A stretch of DNA of 26,447 bases, taken from positions 1-26,447 of the forward strand of contig CAZOGY010000039.1 of the NCBI GenBank assembly GCA_964579305.1, in the 5' to 3' direction. The notes beneath the pieces were generated by a model. It had not been told where the DNA came from. It made no database searches and saw only the letters and a list, made by a program, of their open reading frames with translations. Made by a program: the position numbers and the translations under genes. Shown here piece after piece: positions 7,382 to 15,164 of this stretch (position 1 is the first letter of the stretch; the number at the start of each line of letters is the position of its first letter). The DNA comes from JBCBWG01 sp964579305. Lineage in GTDB: Bacteria > Pseudomonadota > Alphaproteobacteria > Rhizobiales > Hyphomicrobiaceae.

Positions 7382-8017
7382 TCAGGCCGGCATCGGTATG
7401 CCTGGCTGTTCCACCGGCACGTGGTAGCCCTTCTGGACGGCATCGCGCGCGGCCAGCGTCTTATACCAGCGTGACACATTGGGGTATTGGCCCAGGTCAA
7501 TCTGCTGCCACTCAAACCGCGATGTCCAAGGCCAAATTGCCATGTCAGCGATCGAATAGTCAGCACCGGCCACGAACTCGTTGTCGCTCAAGCGCTTGTC
7601 GAGCACGCCATAGAGCCGGTTGGCTTCCTTGCTGAAGCGTTCTTCAGCGTATGGCGCCTTGCCGGCATTGAATTTCACGAAGTGGTGGACCTGACCGTAG
7701 ATCGGCCCGACGCCGCCCATCTGCCACATAAGCCATTCGAGGACGCGCGCGCGCGCTTCTCCGGACGCGGGCAGGAAGCGGCCGGTCTTTTCCGCCAGAT
7801 AGATCATGATGGCGCCGGACTCAAAAAGCGCAATCCCCGTCTCGTTATCACGGATCGCCGGGATCTTGTTGTTCGGGGAGACGGCCAAGAATTCTGGCGT
7901 GAACTGCTCGTCCTTGGAAATGTTGATTGCGTGCGTGTTGTAGGGCAGGCCCAATTCTTCCAGCAGGATTGAGACCTTACGGCCATTCGGGGTGGACCAG
8001 GTATAAAAGTCGATCAT
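7382..8017 (-). CDS. Glutathione S-transferase, YfcG/nu-class-like
   Basis: The 211-residue cytosolic protein has a thioredoxin-fold N domain and an all-helical C domain. The segment STPNGRKVSI (8-17) is the hallmark of the Ure2p-like/YfcG group, which binds glutathione or glutathione disulfide and often works as a disulfide reductase. NNKIPAI supplies the cis-proline and ESGAIMIYLA the gamma-glutamyl contact. The SIADMAIWPW stretch is the usual N-capping/hydrophobic staple region of the C domain. The ATG at 8017 follows GGAG by eight bases; an upstream in-frame start at 8077 lacks one. It is downstream of the threonine ammonia-lyase on the same strand, with about 216 bases between them. Confidence 0.85.
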   Translation of the reverse strand: MIDFYTWSTPNGRKVSILLEELGLPYNTHAINISKDEQFTPEFLAVSPNNKIPAIRDNETGIALFESGAIMIYLAEKTGRFLPASGEARARVLEWLMWQMGGVGPIYGQVHHFVKFNAGKAPYAEERFSKEANRLYGVLDKRLSDNEFVAGADYSIADMAIWPWTSRFEWQQIDLGQYPNVSRWYKTLAARDAVQKGYHVPVEQPGIPMPA

Positions 8018-8196
8018 TGTCGCATCTCCGCCGCCAGGGTTGGCGGCGACCCTAGTCATACGAACGGCGAACCGCAATCGGCTTTGAGCGCATGGCTCAG
8101 GACGGCTGCCTCCGCAAAGTGGTGGGCCGATTTAAGGGCCGGCGCGGCGTTCGAGTGTAGCCCGGGCCAAGCACGGGTACGGGCCTCGCGCTCCCT

Positions 8197-8270
8197 CACC
8201 TTCGGACCGCTTCACCGTCAGGCCCCCTCACCGTCAGGCCCCCTCGCCTTCAGCCCCCTCGCCTTCAGCC
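8197..8270. repeat. Short tandem repeat, 15-16 bp units
   Basis: Units CACCGTCAGGCCCCCT at 8213-8228 and 8229-8244 are identical. A 15-base relative follows at 8245-8259, then a truncated copy (8260-8270), and a diverged 16-base copy lies at 8197-8212. The array covers the last codons, the stop codon and the downstream flank of the threonine ammonia-lyase gene. Confidence 0.8.
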
Positions 8271-9508
8271 ATTGTCGAGACACGCAACGTAAAGCCGCCG
8301 GCGCGAAGTTTCGCGACCGTTTCGTCCAGATGTGTCCGGTCGCGCGCCTCGATCACGACCTCCAGGATTGCCGCCTTGGCCGGCAAATTGGAGAACGTGC
8401 GCTGATGGGCAACTTCGACGATGTTGGCGCCGGCCTCGCCGATCAGCTCCGCGACGCGAGCGAGCTGACCGGGCCGGTCTTGCAGGTCGATCAATAACTC
8501 AGCGAGCCGGCCAGCGCGGGCCAATTCGCGGGTCAGGACGCTTGCCAGTAACCGCGTATCGATATTGCCACCACACAGGACCAGGCCAACGCGTTTGCCA
8601 GCAAACCGCGCACGATCCGACAGGACCGCTGCGAGCCCGGCTGCCCCGGCGCCCTCAACCACGGTTTTTTCGATTTCAATCAGTTTGGCGACGGCTGATT
8701 CAAGGGCTGGCTCGTCGACCAGCACGATGTCATCGACGCATTCGGCAATGATATCGAGCGTCAGTTTTCCCGGCGCCTTAACGGCAATTCCTTCCGCAAG
8801 CGTGTCTGGTAAAACAGGCAGGTCGGTCTGCTTAATCAGATTATAGGCCGCTGGAACGCGCAGCGCTTGGACGCCGATCACGGTGATGTCGGGCTTTAAG
8901 GCTTTGGCAGCAATCGCGATGCCGGAGATCAATCCGCCGCCACCAATCGGGATGACCAGGACCTCAAGATCGGGAACCGCCATCAGCATTTCCAGCGCGA
9001 TCGTGCCTTGGCCTGCAATCACGCGTGCATCGTCATAGGGGTGGATGAAGGTCAAGCCATCGCGCTTGGCACGCGTGTGGGCTGCGGCTGCGGCATCTTC
9101 CAGTGTAGCGCCGGTGACCATCACCTGCGCGCCGAGCCGCCGCGTATTCTCGATTTTTACGAAGGGCGTGCCTTCCGGCATGACGATGACGGCGGGTATG
9201 CCAAGTTGTTTGGCGTGGTAGGCGACGCCTTGGGCGTGGTTGCCAGCAGACATCGCGATGACGCCCCGTGCGCGCTCGGTTTTGTCAAGCGCCTGCAAGC
9301 GATTGAGTGCGCCGCGTTCCTTGAATGAGCCGGTGAACTGGAGGTTTTCGAATTTCAGCCAAACGTCAGCGCCGGTTAGGTGCGATAGCGTTCGGCTGTA
9401 ATCACAAGGCGTTTCGACGACAGCGCCTGAGATCCGCTCGGCGGCGGCCTGGATATCGGCAAGCGCCACCTTGGCCGGCGCGTCTTTGTTATTTTGGTTC
9501 CGGCTCAC
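8234..9508 (-). CDS. ilvA: Threonine ammonia-lyase with ACT domain
   Basis: This is a PLP enzyme (fold II) that deaminates threonine, and often serine, to 2-oxobutyrate, the entry step to isoleucine. The PLP lysine is Lys63 in TGSFKERGA; SAGNHAQG (87-94) and the phosphate-binding GGGGL (189-193) follow. A single ACT domain (about 330-410) with DRPGQLARV is typical of the medium-length form of about 400 residues, which is shorter than biosynthetic IlvA with two ACT-like domains. The start is a GTG at 9508 without a strong Shine-Dalgarno sequence; no better start exists. The extreme C terminus, a repeated AEGEG, comes from a tandem DNA repeat, and the stop arises where the repeat unit changes from 15 to 16 bases. 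Confidence 0.9.
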   Translation of the reverse strand: MSRNQNNKDAPAKVALADIQAAAERISGAVVETPCDYSRTLSHLTGADVWLKFENLQFTGSFKERGALNRLQALDKTERARGVIAMSAGNHAQGVAYHAKQLGIPAVIVMPEGTPFVKIENTRRLGAQVMVTGATLEDAAAAAHTRAKRDGLTFIHPYDDARVIAGQGTIALEMLMAVPDLEVLVIPIGGGGLISGIAIAAKALKPDITVIGVQALRVPAAYNLIKQTDLPVLPDTLAEGIAVKAPGKLTLDIIAECVDDIVLVDEPALESAVAKLIEIEKTVVEGAGAAGLAAVLSDRARFAGKRVGLVLCGGNIDTRLLASVLTRELARAGRLAELLIDLQDRPGQLARVAELIGEAGANIVEVAHQRTFSNLPAKAAILEVVIEARDRTHLDETVAKLRAGGFTLRVSTMAEGEGAEGEGA

Positions 9509-9563
9509 GTGGCCCCGCTGGTTATTCGTCGTTGAGATTGCTCAGGCGGTCGCAACCTACGGC

Positions 9564-9573
9564 ATGTTAACAT
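9564..9573. promoter_or_regulatory. Palindrome in divergent promoter region
   Basis: ATGTTAACAT is a perfect 10-base palindrome in the 192-base gap between the divergent threonine ammonia-lyase and DUF4189 genes. It could be part of an operator. A 10-mer palindrome is not statistically remarkable, and I cannot place promoters around it. Confidence 0.2.
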
Positions 9574-9700
9574 CGGCCTGCGCAAACGTCTGCTGGCGGT
9601 ATCTCGACGCGCACTTGCGGCCGCCGCGCACTGGCCGATTGTTCGGCTCCGCTTTAGACTTGCCGTCAGGGACGCGGATTTGGCGTGGGGGCATCGCGTG

Positions 9701-10246
9701 ATGACAGGCTTGTTTGCACTTTTGGCGCTTGTGTTTGTTGGCTTTGCGGTGCCGGCCCATGCGCAGTCGGACGCCGAAATTCGCTCACAAATGGAAGCGC
9801 TGGGTGGCGATGATGGGGCACCCCCGCCGGCGGCAAGCGGCCCGGGCGGGGCGTTTAATGCACCAACCGCGCCTGGGGGCGCCTTCGGCCCGCAACCGGG
9901 TGGGAATTTTGATGCGGGCGCGCCACCGCCGCCGCGATTGCAATGGGGCGCGTTGTCTGCCGGTCTTTGGCGTTCGCGCGGACGGGCCCGTGTCGCGGTT
10001 GGCTCGGCCATCCGTCACAATAGCGAAGCGGCCGCGCGGCGCGCTGCCTTGCGCACCTGCCGAAGAGCGGGAGGCCGCCGCTGCCGGGTTGTCACCACGT
10101 TCAGTTCGGGCTGCGGTTACATCACGACGGGTGCCAGCCGGCGCGGCGTCGGTTGGGCGACGGGCCGCACACTGGCGCGGGCACGGCGCAAGTGCCGGTC
10201 GCAAGGGTATCGCTGCAAGCGTCCGATTGGCGGTTGCGTGAATTGA
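9701..10246 (+). CDS. DUF4189-domain secreted protein
   Basis: The 181-residue exported protein has a signal peptide at 1-21 (cleavage at AHA-Q). A Gly/Pro/Ala-rich spacer containing repeated PGGAF follows (about 33-80), then a C-terminal DUF4189 domain (about 82-181). The domain shows its typical pattern: WGAL start, repeated Ala-rich helices each ending in C-x-x-x-G-G, and six Cys likely paired in the periplasm. It is unusually Arg-rich. The ATG at 9701 has GTGGGGG eight bases before it; a TTG at 9680 is less likely. DUF4189 proteins have no settled function. It is transcribed divergently from the threonine ammonia-lyase and is followed by 180 bases with no clear feature. Confidence 0.75.
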   Translation: MTGLFALLALVFVGFAVPAHAQSDAEIRSQMEALGGDDGAPPPAASGPGGAFNAPTAPGGAFGPQPGGNFDAGAPPPPRLQWGALSAGLWRSRGRARVAVGSAIRHNSEAAARRAALRTCRRAGGRRCRVVTTFSSGCGYITTGASRRGVGWATGRTLARARRKCRSQGYRCKRPIGGCVN

Positions 10247-10426
10247 TCCCGCCTTCAGTGTCAGCGCATCCCGCTCAGGCTGTCGGGACGGCTGAGCACG
10301 GTGTTGGCGATCGGCCCGAAGCTGTGGAATCGGCGTCACGACTTGTGGCGGCCGGACGATCCCGGCTAAGACGCGCCGATCACACCAAAGTCGCAAGCAA
10401 TTCGGCAGGGCAGGAGACGTAACAAA

Positions 10427-11308
10427 ATGGCAAAGGTCGCTTTCATCGGTCTGGGCGTGATGGGCTATCCGATGGCCGGTCACTTGATGAAAAAGGGCGG
10501 GCACGACGTCACCGTCTACAACCGCACGCACGCCAAAGCCGAAAAGTGGGTCGCCGAAATGGGTGGCGGCGCGGCAGCGAATACACCGCAGGCGGCCGCC
10601 GACGGCGCCGATTTCGTGTTCTGCTGCGTTGGCAACGACGACGATCTGCGCTCGGTGACGGTCGGCGAAAGCGGCGCATTCCACGGCATGAAATCCGGCG
10701 CGGTCTTCATCGACAATACGACGGCATCTGCGAACGTCGCACGCGAGTTGTATTCGCTCGCGACGGACAAGAACTTCGGCTTCATCGATGCGCCCGTTTC
10801 TGGCGGACAAGCCGGCGCGGAAAACGGCGTGCTGACCGTTATGTGCGGCGGCGACCAGTCGGTGTTCGATACCGCCAAGCCGGTGATCGACGCTTATGCG
10901 CGTCAGGTCACGCTGATCGGCCCGCCGGGCTCCGGCCAGGTCTGCAAGATGGTCAACCAGATTTGCATTGCGGGCCTCGTCCAGGGCCTATCGGAAGGCA
11001 TCCACATGGCGCAGAAGGCCGGTCTCGACCTGCCAAGCGTGATGGAGACGATCTCCAAGGGCGCGGCCGGCTCGTGGCAGATGGAGAACCGCTGGCAGAC
11101 GATGGGCGATGGCAAATACGACTTCGGCTTCGCTGTCGACTGGATGCGCAAGGACCTCGACATCGCGCTCGCCGAAGCCCGCCGCAACGGTGCCTCACTC
11201 CCCGTCGCAGCGCTGGTCGACCAGTTCTATTCGGAAGTCCAGAAAATGGGCGGCGGCCGCTGGGACACCTCCAGCCTGCTGGCACGTCTCAACAACGCCG
11301 ACAAGTGA
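10427..11308 (+). CDS. 3-hydroxyisobutyrate dehydrogenase-family oxidoreductase
   Basis: This NAD(P)-dependent beta-hydroxyacid dehydrogenase of 293 residues belongs to the family of 3-hydroxyisobutyrate dehydrogenase, tartronate semialdehyde reductase and succinic/glyoxylic semialdehyde reductases. The dinucleotide motif GLGVMG is at 8-13. NRT at 31-33 in the loop after the second strand suggests NADP, as in the reductases. DAPVSGGQAGA is the substrate-binding signature, and Lys174 in GQVCKMVNQ is the catalytic lysine. AGGAG lies ten bases before the ATG. A PaaI-like thioesterase follows after 49 bases on the same strand. That could suit acyl-CoA or valine breakdown, but no other gene of that pathway is nearby. 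Confidence 0.85.
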   Translation: MAKVAFIGLGVMGYPMAGHLMKKGGHDVTVYNRTHAKAEKWVAEMGGGAAANTPQAAADGADFVFCCVGNDDDLRSVTVGESGAFHGMKSGAVFIDNTTASANVARELYSLATDKNFGFIDAPVSGGQAGAENGVLTVMCGGDQSVFDTAKPVIDAYARQVTLIGPPGSGQVCKMVNQICIAGLVQGLSEGIHMAQKAGLDLPSVMETISKGAAGSWQMENRWQTMGDGKYDFGFAVDWMRKDLDIALAEARRNGASLPVAALVDQFYSEVQKMGGGRWDTSSLLARLNNADK

Positions 11309-11357
11309 GAGCGATTGCTCCCCCAGCGCGGGGGAGCCGTCCGCGGACGGAACTGCG

Positions 11358-11792
11358 ATGACCGACACACTTCCGCCAGCGCTCGATATCGTGCGGTACA
11401 TGGCGCGGACCAACCCGGCCTTCACAGATCTTGGGATCGAGATCGTGGAGGCCGAGCGTGGTCGAACGAAGCTTGCGCTGCCGATGGTATCGCGGTTCGC
11501 CAACAGCTTCGATCTCATGCAAGGCGGGCTGACGTTCACGCTGGCCGATCTCTGTTTCGGGTTCACGGCAAACGCGGCGCGCAACGAACGCGGCGTGTCG
11601 TCGTCTGCAGAGATCCATTGGCTGGCCCCGGGCGTGATCGGCGATCGGTTGATTGCCGAGGCGGTTGAGGTTTGGCGTGAAGGCCGCAACGGGCTTTACG
11701 ATGTCAAACTCTGGAACGACGCCAAAGGCGATATGGTCGCCATCGTCCACGGCCGCATGCGGTTCATCGGCGGCAAGGTTCTGGAGCTTTGA
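11358..11792 (+). CDS. PaaI-like hotdog-fold thioesterase
   Basis: This single hotdog-domain acyl-CoA thioesterase has 144 residues, the usual length for PaaI/hydroxyphenylacetyl-CoA thioesterases. Asn49 and the active-site Asp64 in FTLADL are in the expected places, and the central helix carries QGG where the family normally has HGG (55-57). The ATG at 11358 matches family length; a longer frame reaches back into the upstream dehydrogenase and is only an extension. The Shine-Dalgarno sequence is weak (GGACGGAA). It probably is co-transcribed with the dehydrogenase 49 bases upstream and converges with a minus-strand gene 34 bases downstream. Substrate unknown. Confidence 0.8.
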   Translation: MTDTLPPALDIVRYMARTNPAFTDLGIEIVEAERGRTKLALPMVSRFANSFDLMQGGLTFTLADLCFGFTANAARNERGVSSSAEIHWLAPGVIGDRLIAEAVEVWREGRNGLYDVKLWNDAKGDMVAIVHGRMRFIGGKVLEL

Positions 11793-11826
11793 CGCCGAAC
11801 GGCGCTATCCAGCGAAATTGGCGGCT

Positions 11827-12738
11827 CTATTCGAATTCCATTTGCCCGAAAACCGCCTGCGCATTACGACCAGCTAAGGCATCGAATTGTTCCAGATATT
11901 TGAAAGCTGATTGATCGATTTTTGGCGCAGTGATCATATCGCCACCGGCTTCAATATGTGCGCCGATTTGCTTACGCAAATTGCGCAGATAGTCATATGT
12001 GTCCGCCCGTGCCCGCGCCAGTGTTGTTGGCGCACCGTGACCAGGCACCACGAATTCGGGCTTGAGGGCCGCCATCGTCTCAAACACCTCCAACCAGGAT
12101 CTGCTGTCGGAAAAGTCCATTACACCGAGGATACGCTCGACGTAGACGATATCGCCGGTAAAGACGGTGCGTTTGGCGGGCACCCAGACAAAACTATCAC
12201 CTGGCGTATGGGCCTGACCCGCATGGGTGATTTGAACCTTCAGCCCGCCAACTTCCAATGCGTAGGTGTCCTGAAACGAAATATCAGCGTAAGCTGGCGA
12301 CGTTCCTTTAAGTTGATCTTTGATAAGCGCGTCGAGCATCGTGAGTTGCATCGACCCGCGATCTTTTTGGTCTTCAATGGCCGCTTGCGATGCGATGATT
12401 TTCGCACCTTGTTTGCGCCAGTAACCGTTGCCGAGCCAGCGATGGTCTTGACCACCGGTGTTGATGACATAGCGAACCGGTTGCGATGTCACTTTGCCGA
12501 CCGCCGCATGAAGGGCCTTGGCTCCCTTCCAGCTTCCGCCTGGATCGACCAGTACTGCACCAGCGGATGTGATGACCAAACCAAACGTAGCGTTGTTCGC
12601 GAGGTTTTTCGGAGATCGCTGGGCCTTTTCTCCAACGAAGGCGAAAATGCCGTCGGTGACTTTGATCGTTTCCAACGCGCGTGCCGGCATGGCAGATAGG
12701 GCTGCGATGGCGAAGCTGAGTGCCGCAACAAACCACAT
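11827..12738 (-). CDS. Exported MBL-fold protein with incomplete zinc site
   Basis: This is a 303-residue metallo-beta-lactamase-fold protein with a Sec signal (1-21, cleavage ARA-L), so it is periplasmic. The order of motifs is that of SoxH/quinoprotein-relay-type hydrolases. The first motif reads NTGGQDH (93-99) instead of H-x-H-x-D-H: the two His of the first zinc site are Thr94 and Gly96. Asp98, His99, His177 in GQAHTPGD, Asp196 in FTGD and His234 in PGHG remain. One metal could still bind, as in mono-zinc B2 lactamases. The ATG at 12738 follows AAAGG by seven bases. It lies 60 bases after the acetyltransferase and may be the last gene of the Lrp-led run. Confidence 0.8.
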   Translation of the reverse strand: MWFVAALSFAIAALSAMPARALETIKVTDGIFAFVGEKAQRSPKNLANNATFGLVITSAGAVLVDPGGSWKGAKALHAAVGKVTSQPVRYVINTGGQDHRWLGNGYWRKQGAKIIASQAAIEDQKDRGSMQLTMLDALIKDQLKGTSPAYADISFQDTYALEVGGLKVQITHAGQAHTPGDSFVWVPAKRTVFTGDIVYVERILGVMDFSDSRSWLEVFETMAALKPEFVVPGHGAPTTLARARADTYDYLRNLRKQIGAHIEAGGDMITAPKIDQSAFKYLEQFDALAGRNAQAVFGQMEFE

Positions 12739-12798
12739 ACGACAACCTTTCAATTAGGACCGTTCCGGCCTGTTTCCGGCGCGCACGACACCGCACCG

Positions 12799-13311
12799 TC
12801 ACGGGGTCCACAATCCACGGTGCATCCAAGGGGATGGCAAGTGAATGCGGCCTTCGCATAAGGGGGGCTCATCGCCCAGGCGCACCGATTGCCAGGCATC
12901 GCCCCAGTCTTCCGGCAATTCATAGGGTGGGATGATAAAGCGTTCGGGCTTGAAGCCGAAACGGCCGTAGTAGGCGGGGTCGCCGAGGGTGCAGACGGCG
13001 GCCATGCCGTGTTTGGCCATGGCGTCGAACCCAGCGCGGATGAGCGCTGAGCCCACGCCGGTGCGCTGGTGGTCAGGTGCGACGGCGAGAGGGGCAAGCA
13101 GGGCGACGGGCGTGGCTGCGACACGGGCTTTGGTCAGCGCGATATGCCCGACAAGGGCGCCATCGCGGCGGGCCGTCAGGAAGACGACCTCGTCGCCAAG
13201 TCCGGCCAGGTCACGAATGAGCGGGATCAGGTCCTCGTCGGGAAAAGCAGCGGCATAAAGCTGCTCGATTGCGGCGCGTTCGTCCGGCGATGCCTTCCTA
13301 ATCTCAAGCAT
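12799..13311 (-). CDS. GNAT-family N-acetyltransferase
   Basis: The 170-residue acetyl-CoA-dependent acyltransferase resembles the YhbS group. Strand beta-4 and the pyrophosphate-binding motif A are clear: LAPLAVAPDHQRTGVGSAL (72-90), with QRTGVG as the Q/R-x-x-G-x-G/A loop. The DPAYYGRFGF stretch (111-120) is typical of YhbS-like proteins. It starts three bases after the stop of the upstream beta-propeller gene, so the two are almost certainly co-transcribed and perhaps translationally coupled. The substrate (a small molecule or a protein N terminus) cannot be told from sequence. Confidence 0.85.
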   Translation of the reverse strand: MLEIRKASPDERAAIEQLYAAAFPDEDLIPLIRDLAGLGDEVVFLTARRDGALVGHIALTKARVAATPVALLAPLAVAPDHQRTGVGSALIRAGFDAMAKHGMAAVCTLGDPAYYGRFGFKPERFIIPPYELPEDWGDAWQSVRLGDEPPLCEGRIHLPSPWMHRGLWTP

Positions 13312-13314
13312 TGC

Positions 13315-14628
13315 TCAAGCTGCCAAACAGTAGAAATAGCCCGTTGCCGTGCCGATCCAGATTTTGCCATCGACGATACAGGGCGATGAGATGATCCGGC
13401 CATCGAGTTTCACTTTCCAGATTTCCTGTCCGGTCTCAGCATCGAGGCAGTACAGATAAAAATCGCGACCGCCGAATATGACTTTGCCATCGACCACGCA
13501 TGGTGAGGACCAGACGTTTGCGCCGGTCTGGAATGTCCAGATTTGTTTGCCGCTGCGCGCATCGACGCAATGCAAATTGCGGTCTTCAGCGCCGGCATAA
13601 ACGCGGTCATTGACGATGGCTGGCGTTGAGAAATAACCGCGCGCCTTGCCGTCATATGTCCACACCTTCTTGCCAGTGTCGCGGGCATAGCATTGGATAT
13701 AGGGCGCTTTTTCTTCCGCGGCGGCGTAAACGAACTCGTCGTAGATCACCGGGGAGGCATCGGTGTCGTCGCCGGTTGACGCTTTCCAGCGCACCTCACC
13801 CGTTTTGGCGTCAACGGACCAGAGCACGCCGTCGTAGGTGGCGGTGTAGACTTCGCCGTCGGCCACGGCGGGTGAGGTTTCAGAGCCGTTCGATCCCGGC
13901 CGCGTGCCAGGGCCGATGCCACCAACAAAACGCCGCCAGATCTGTTTGCCGGTGCGCGGATCAAGACAACGCAAGTTGCCGTTTTCGCCAGCGATATACA
14001 GTTTGCCGTCGATGACGCAGGGCGAAGAATCCAAATCCCGGCCCGTATCGACGCGCCAAACGAGACGACCCGTTTCACAATCGATGCAGCGCAAGAGATT
14101 GTCGGTATTGCCGATATAAAGCCGATTTTCGAATATGCAGGGTGAGCCTTTGTACATCGCGCCGCGCACCGACCAGCGCAATTGGCCCGTATCGGCGTGG
14201 AACGCATAAACGCGGCCGCCAACCGAGCCGACAAAGACATAATCACCAAGCTTAACGGCTGTGCCAGTCCAGCCCGTGCCGGCCCACACAATCGGCGTGC
14301 CGCGGACAGTGTTACGGATCACGGACGTGCGGAAGCGCCATTTCACTTCGGGCGCTTTGTCGGAGATTGGGCCGGTTCCGTAAAACGTGTGCGGGCCATT
14401 ACCGCGAAACATAAGGACGGTGTCGTCAGCAACGCTGTTGGCGCCGTACTTCCAACTTGGCAGGGTCAGCTTTCGGGTCTGGGCGAACGCGCTGTCGCCA
14501 AAGCTGAGACCGGCTGTTGCGGCGGCAATGCCGGTCAGGACCGTGCGCCGGTCCGTTTGCTGTGCCAGACAGTCCGCTTGAGCGTCCGCGTTGCTGGCTA
14601 ACCGCCGCTTGCGTCCATGACCAAACAT
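13315..14628 (-). CDS. Tat-exported PQQ-type beta-propeller
   Basis: A twin-arginine signal is visible (DRRTVLTG with Arg27-Arg28, Ala-rich core, cleavage near AFA-Q at 49-50). About eight beta-propeller repeats of the BamB/quinoprotein-dehydrogenase type follow, with the pattern SSPC-V-DGK...LYCLDAxTGxxxW. No catalytic dehydrogenase residues can be assigned, so it may be a scaffold or binding protein in the periplasm. Blades 2, 3, 7 and 8 carry a Cys in both the SPC and the (L/F)xC positions, which is unusual. The start overlaps the end of the upstream thioesterase gene by 31 bases, and the acetyltransferase follows after three. Export folded through Tat would suit a protein that forms disulfides or binds a cofactor in the cytosol. 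Confidence 0.8.
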   Translation of the reverse strand: MFGHGRKRRLASNADAQADCLAQQTDRRTVLTGIAAATAGLSFGDSAFAQTRKLTLPSWKYGANSVADDTVLMFRGNGPHTFYGTGPISDKAPEVKWRFRTSVIRNTVRGTPIVWAGTGWTGTAVKLGDYVFVGSVGGRVYAFHADTGQLRWSVRGAMYKGSPCIFENRLYIGNTDNLLRCIDCETGRLVWRVDTGRDLDSSPCVIDGKLYIAGENGNLRCLDPRTGKQIWRRFVGGIGPGTRPGSNGSETSPAVADGEVYTATYDGVLWSVDAKTGEVRWKASTGDDTDASPVIYDEFVYAAAEEKAPYIQCYARDTGKKVWTYDGKARGYFSTPAIVNDRVYAGAEDRNLHCVDARSGKQIWTFQTGANVWSSPCVVDGKVIFGGRDFYLYCLDAETGQEIWKVKLDGRIISSPCIVDGKIWIGTATGYFYCLAA

Positions 14629-15164
14629 GTCGTCGTCCCATGCGCGTAAAGCTTGCCGTCGCCGCCGATCAACCGGCCTTCAGCCGTGATCACCCGGCGG
14701 CCGCGATGCACAACATCGCCAACCGCACGCACGATAGCCATGTCGGGTGCGATTGCCCGCACCAAATTCACTTTCAATTCAAGTGTGGTGTAAATCTCAC
14801 CCGCCGGCAAAAGGCTGTGCGCTGCGCAAGCCATGCAACTGTCAAGCAAGGTCGCGGCATACCCGCCGTGAACACCGCCCATGGGATTAAGGACGCTTGC
14901 GTTGGGCCGTCCCTCGAAAACGACGGCCCCCTCGCCCACTTCGGTCAGGCGAAAGCCGAGCGTTTGGCAGATCGGCGGTTGGGGAAGTTTGCCAGAAACA
15001 ATGGCGGCAAGCAGCTCGCGGCCGCTTTGGCTCAACAAGGTTTGGCGCGGGATGATGCCAAACGGCGATTGCTGATCGCCTGGCGCGTTGTCTTGCATGC
15101 CGGCTGAGTTGCCGCCTGGCGAATTGTCTGGACGCGGGTCTGGGCGCGCGTTTGGGCCTGTCAT
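14598..15164 (-). CDS. PaaI-family thioesterase, downstream of lrp
   Basis: The 188-residue protein has a polar, Pro/Asn-rich N-terminal tail (about 1-35) and a hotdog thioesterase domain. The active-site signature is complete: Asn93 and MGGVHGG (95-101), then Asp108 in TLLDSC. Acyl-CoA hydrolysis is the expected role. The ATG at 15164 overlaps the TGA of the Lrp-type regulator as ATGA, and the end overlaps the beta-propeller gene start by 31 bases, so it is locked into an operon. Alternative internal starts (Met23) would remove only the tail. The same open frame extends further upstream through the regulator gene, but that part is a shadow. Confidence 0.8.
   Translation of the reverse strand: MTGPNARPDPRPDNSPGGNSAGMQDNAPGDQQSPFGIIPRQTLLSQSGRELLAAIVSGKLPQPPICQTLGFRLTEVGEGAVVFEGRPNASVLNPMGGVHGGYAATLLDSCMACAAHSLLPAGEIYTTLELKVNLVRAIAPDMAIVRAVGDVVHRGRRVITAEGRLIGGDGKLYAHGTTTCLVMDASGG

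Noticed and set aside
10271..10297. Hairpin-like GCTCAG/CTGAGC after the DUF4189 gene
   Set aside because: Imperfect stem with no T-tract; not supported as a terminator.
9785..10810. 341-residue minus-strand ORF
   Set aside because: It is antisense to the DUF4189 gene and the start of the dehydrogenase gene; no family features.
11793..11804. CGCCG-AA-CGGCG between convergent genes
   Set aside because: Two-base loop and no T-run; cannot be a standard terminator.
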